Assembly (NCBI GenBank): GCA_943736015.1
Contig: OX031058.1
Coordinates: 20,733,001 to 20,797,000, forward strand
Origin: Tridacna crocea
Taxonomy: Eukaryota > Mollusca > Bivalvia > Cardiida > Cardiidae
Length of the DNA stretch: 64,000 nucleotides
Direction: 5' to 3'
A program made the position numbers and the translations under genes. Below, piece after piece: positions 63,344 to 64,000 of the stretch; position 1 is the first letter of the stretch; the number at the start of each line of letters is the position of its first letter. Below the pieces are notes generated by a model that was not told where the DNA came from, searched no databases, and saw only the letters and a program-made list of their open reading frames with translations.

Positions 63344-64000
63344 CTGCAACAAGACAAAATTTAAGCAACTTACTTGCTGACGTGCAGTCAATTCTTTTGG
63401 TTACAACTGCTGGAGACGCCGACACTTGGTTATTGTTTATCTCGAAAAATTTACATTTTGGAATTTTCAAATTCAATAGCCTATCATAAATCGAACTTAA
63501 CTTTTAAATGTTTTTTGTAAGATCTTGCATAACTGGGCCATTCCACGAAAACTGGATGCGTTGTGTCCCGCACATTAAAACATCGTATGTCTCTAATAAA
63601 GTACCCAGTCCATCAACATTTTTAAAGAATATTGTTTACCTTATAAATGGTGGAAGATATGAAAGTATATTACACGTTGAAATTTACACGGTTTTGTTTA
63701 TAATCGTATTTTAACATCATACATGTTTCATTCCATCGGGATATTTCGGTGTCCCCAACTGCAAGCTACTTATTACACTTCCTTTTTTTCTCTTCGAATA
63801 GCCATTTAATTAAAGATCGTTCCACACAGACTCACAAAATAAGCAAAACAGGACTTTTTTTGCTTTACAAACTAGGAAATTCTACGATACATATTTGCTA
63901 AATCAGGCTTTTATATGTTGTCCAACAAGAACGTCATTACCGCAACAATCTACAAATTTCTCCATTAAATACGAGATCCGTGGTTTACACTTTACCAAAT
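63344..64000. other. Upstream intron of the LRRC74-like gene
   Basis: No further exon with both splice sites was found. The last ten bases (tttaccaaat) could be the tip of another family P MITE cut by the window edge. Confidence 0.35.

Noticed and set aside
63890..63970. Possible further LRRC74-like exon with a GTAATG donor near 63940
   Set aside because: No acceptor precedes it and the peptide does not fit a leucine-rich repeat.

Overview
This is eukaryotic, AT-rich, intron-bearing DNA packed with short transposable elements, almost certainly from a bivalve mollusc. Large introns, single-copy metazoan genes, and repeat families that I associate with bivalve genomes (gagctcacctgagca-type composite repeats and an AGCCTGYGC palindrome) support this. 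The species cannot be fixed from the sequence; a dreissenid or venerid-like heterodont is only a guess. I saw no bacterial operon, CRISPR array, rRNA or standard tRNA gene.

Genes, left to right. (1) 3646-10129 (+): the last three coding exons of an SLC3 amino-acid-transporter heavy chain (rBAT/4F2hc-like, catalytically dead GH13 fold); the 5' part lies outside the window. (2) 17858-19144 (-): a single-exon 428-aa orphan protein whose stop codon lies in the TTAA target site of a MITE. (3) 15963-16220 (-) and 16255-16401 (+): two short opposed coding-like segments sharing a YN-KPD-TD motif. (4) 23578-24129 (-): a single-exon protein ending in a PHD-like zinc finger, possibly transposase-derived. 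(5) 27183-36016 (-): a complete five-exon POP5 (RNase P/MRP subunit, 170 aa). (6) 36288-57178 (+): a complete six-exon DMAC2 (mitochondrial complex I assembly, 300 aa). POP5 and DMAC2 are head-to-head with start codons 271 bp apart. (7) 60411-63343 (-): the last three exons of an LRRC74-like leucine-rich-repeat protein with a long acidic tail.

Repeats make up well over half of the window. The dominant family, called family P here, is a ~230-bp MITE with TTAA ends (piggyBac-type) around a nearly perfect 65-nt palindrome. I count about 48 copies or fragments, almost all right of 14 kb. A paralogous empty site in the window (55160-55163) shows that insertion duplicates TTAA. Several copies are nested, fused end to end, or sit against splice sites of DMAC2. 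Other elements defined by their ends are a hAT-type element with an 8-bp target duplication (5729-6901), a Mutator-like MITE with a 9-bp duplication (38694-38955), a TA-inserting element (1251-2776), a 1.9-kb element with CCCGG inverted ends (7829-9733), two tRNA-derived SINEs and several unclassified palindromic elements.

A second layer consists of composite elements, called C1-C8 here. Each has a 5' hairpin, a core of ~145-170-bp tandem units, and a 3' cap made of a short GC hairpin followed by CTTG or CTAG and a T run. They resemble the Helitron-like 'pearl' elements known in bivalves. C1: 1-348, 897-3005, 12237-13577, 41640-42448, 43940-45497, 46689-48300. C2: 39004-41014, 53573-55521. 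C3: 50248-51501, 55600-56330. C4: 4085-4870, 13850-15300, 31679-32832. C5: 10830-12113, 25345-26303. C6: 49450-50176. C7: 38205-42800 (broken up by other insertions). C8: from 57819. Exon boundaries come from splice sites and reading phase that I read by eye; repeat edges without a stated target duplication are approximate.
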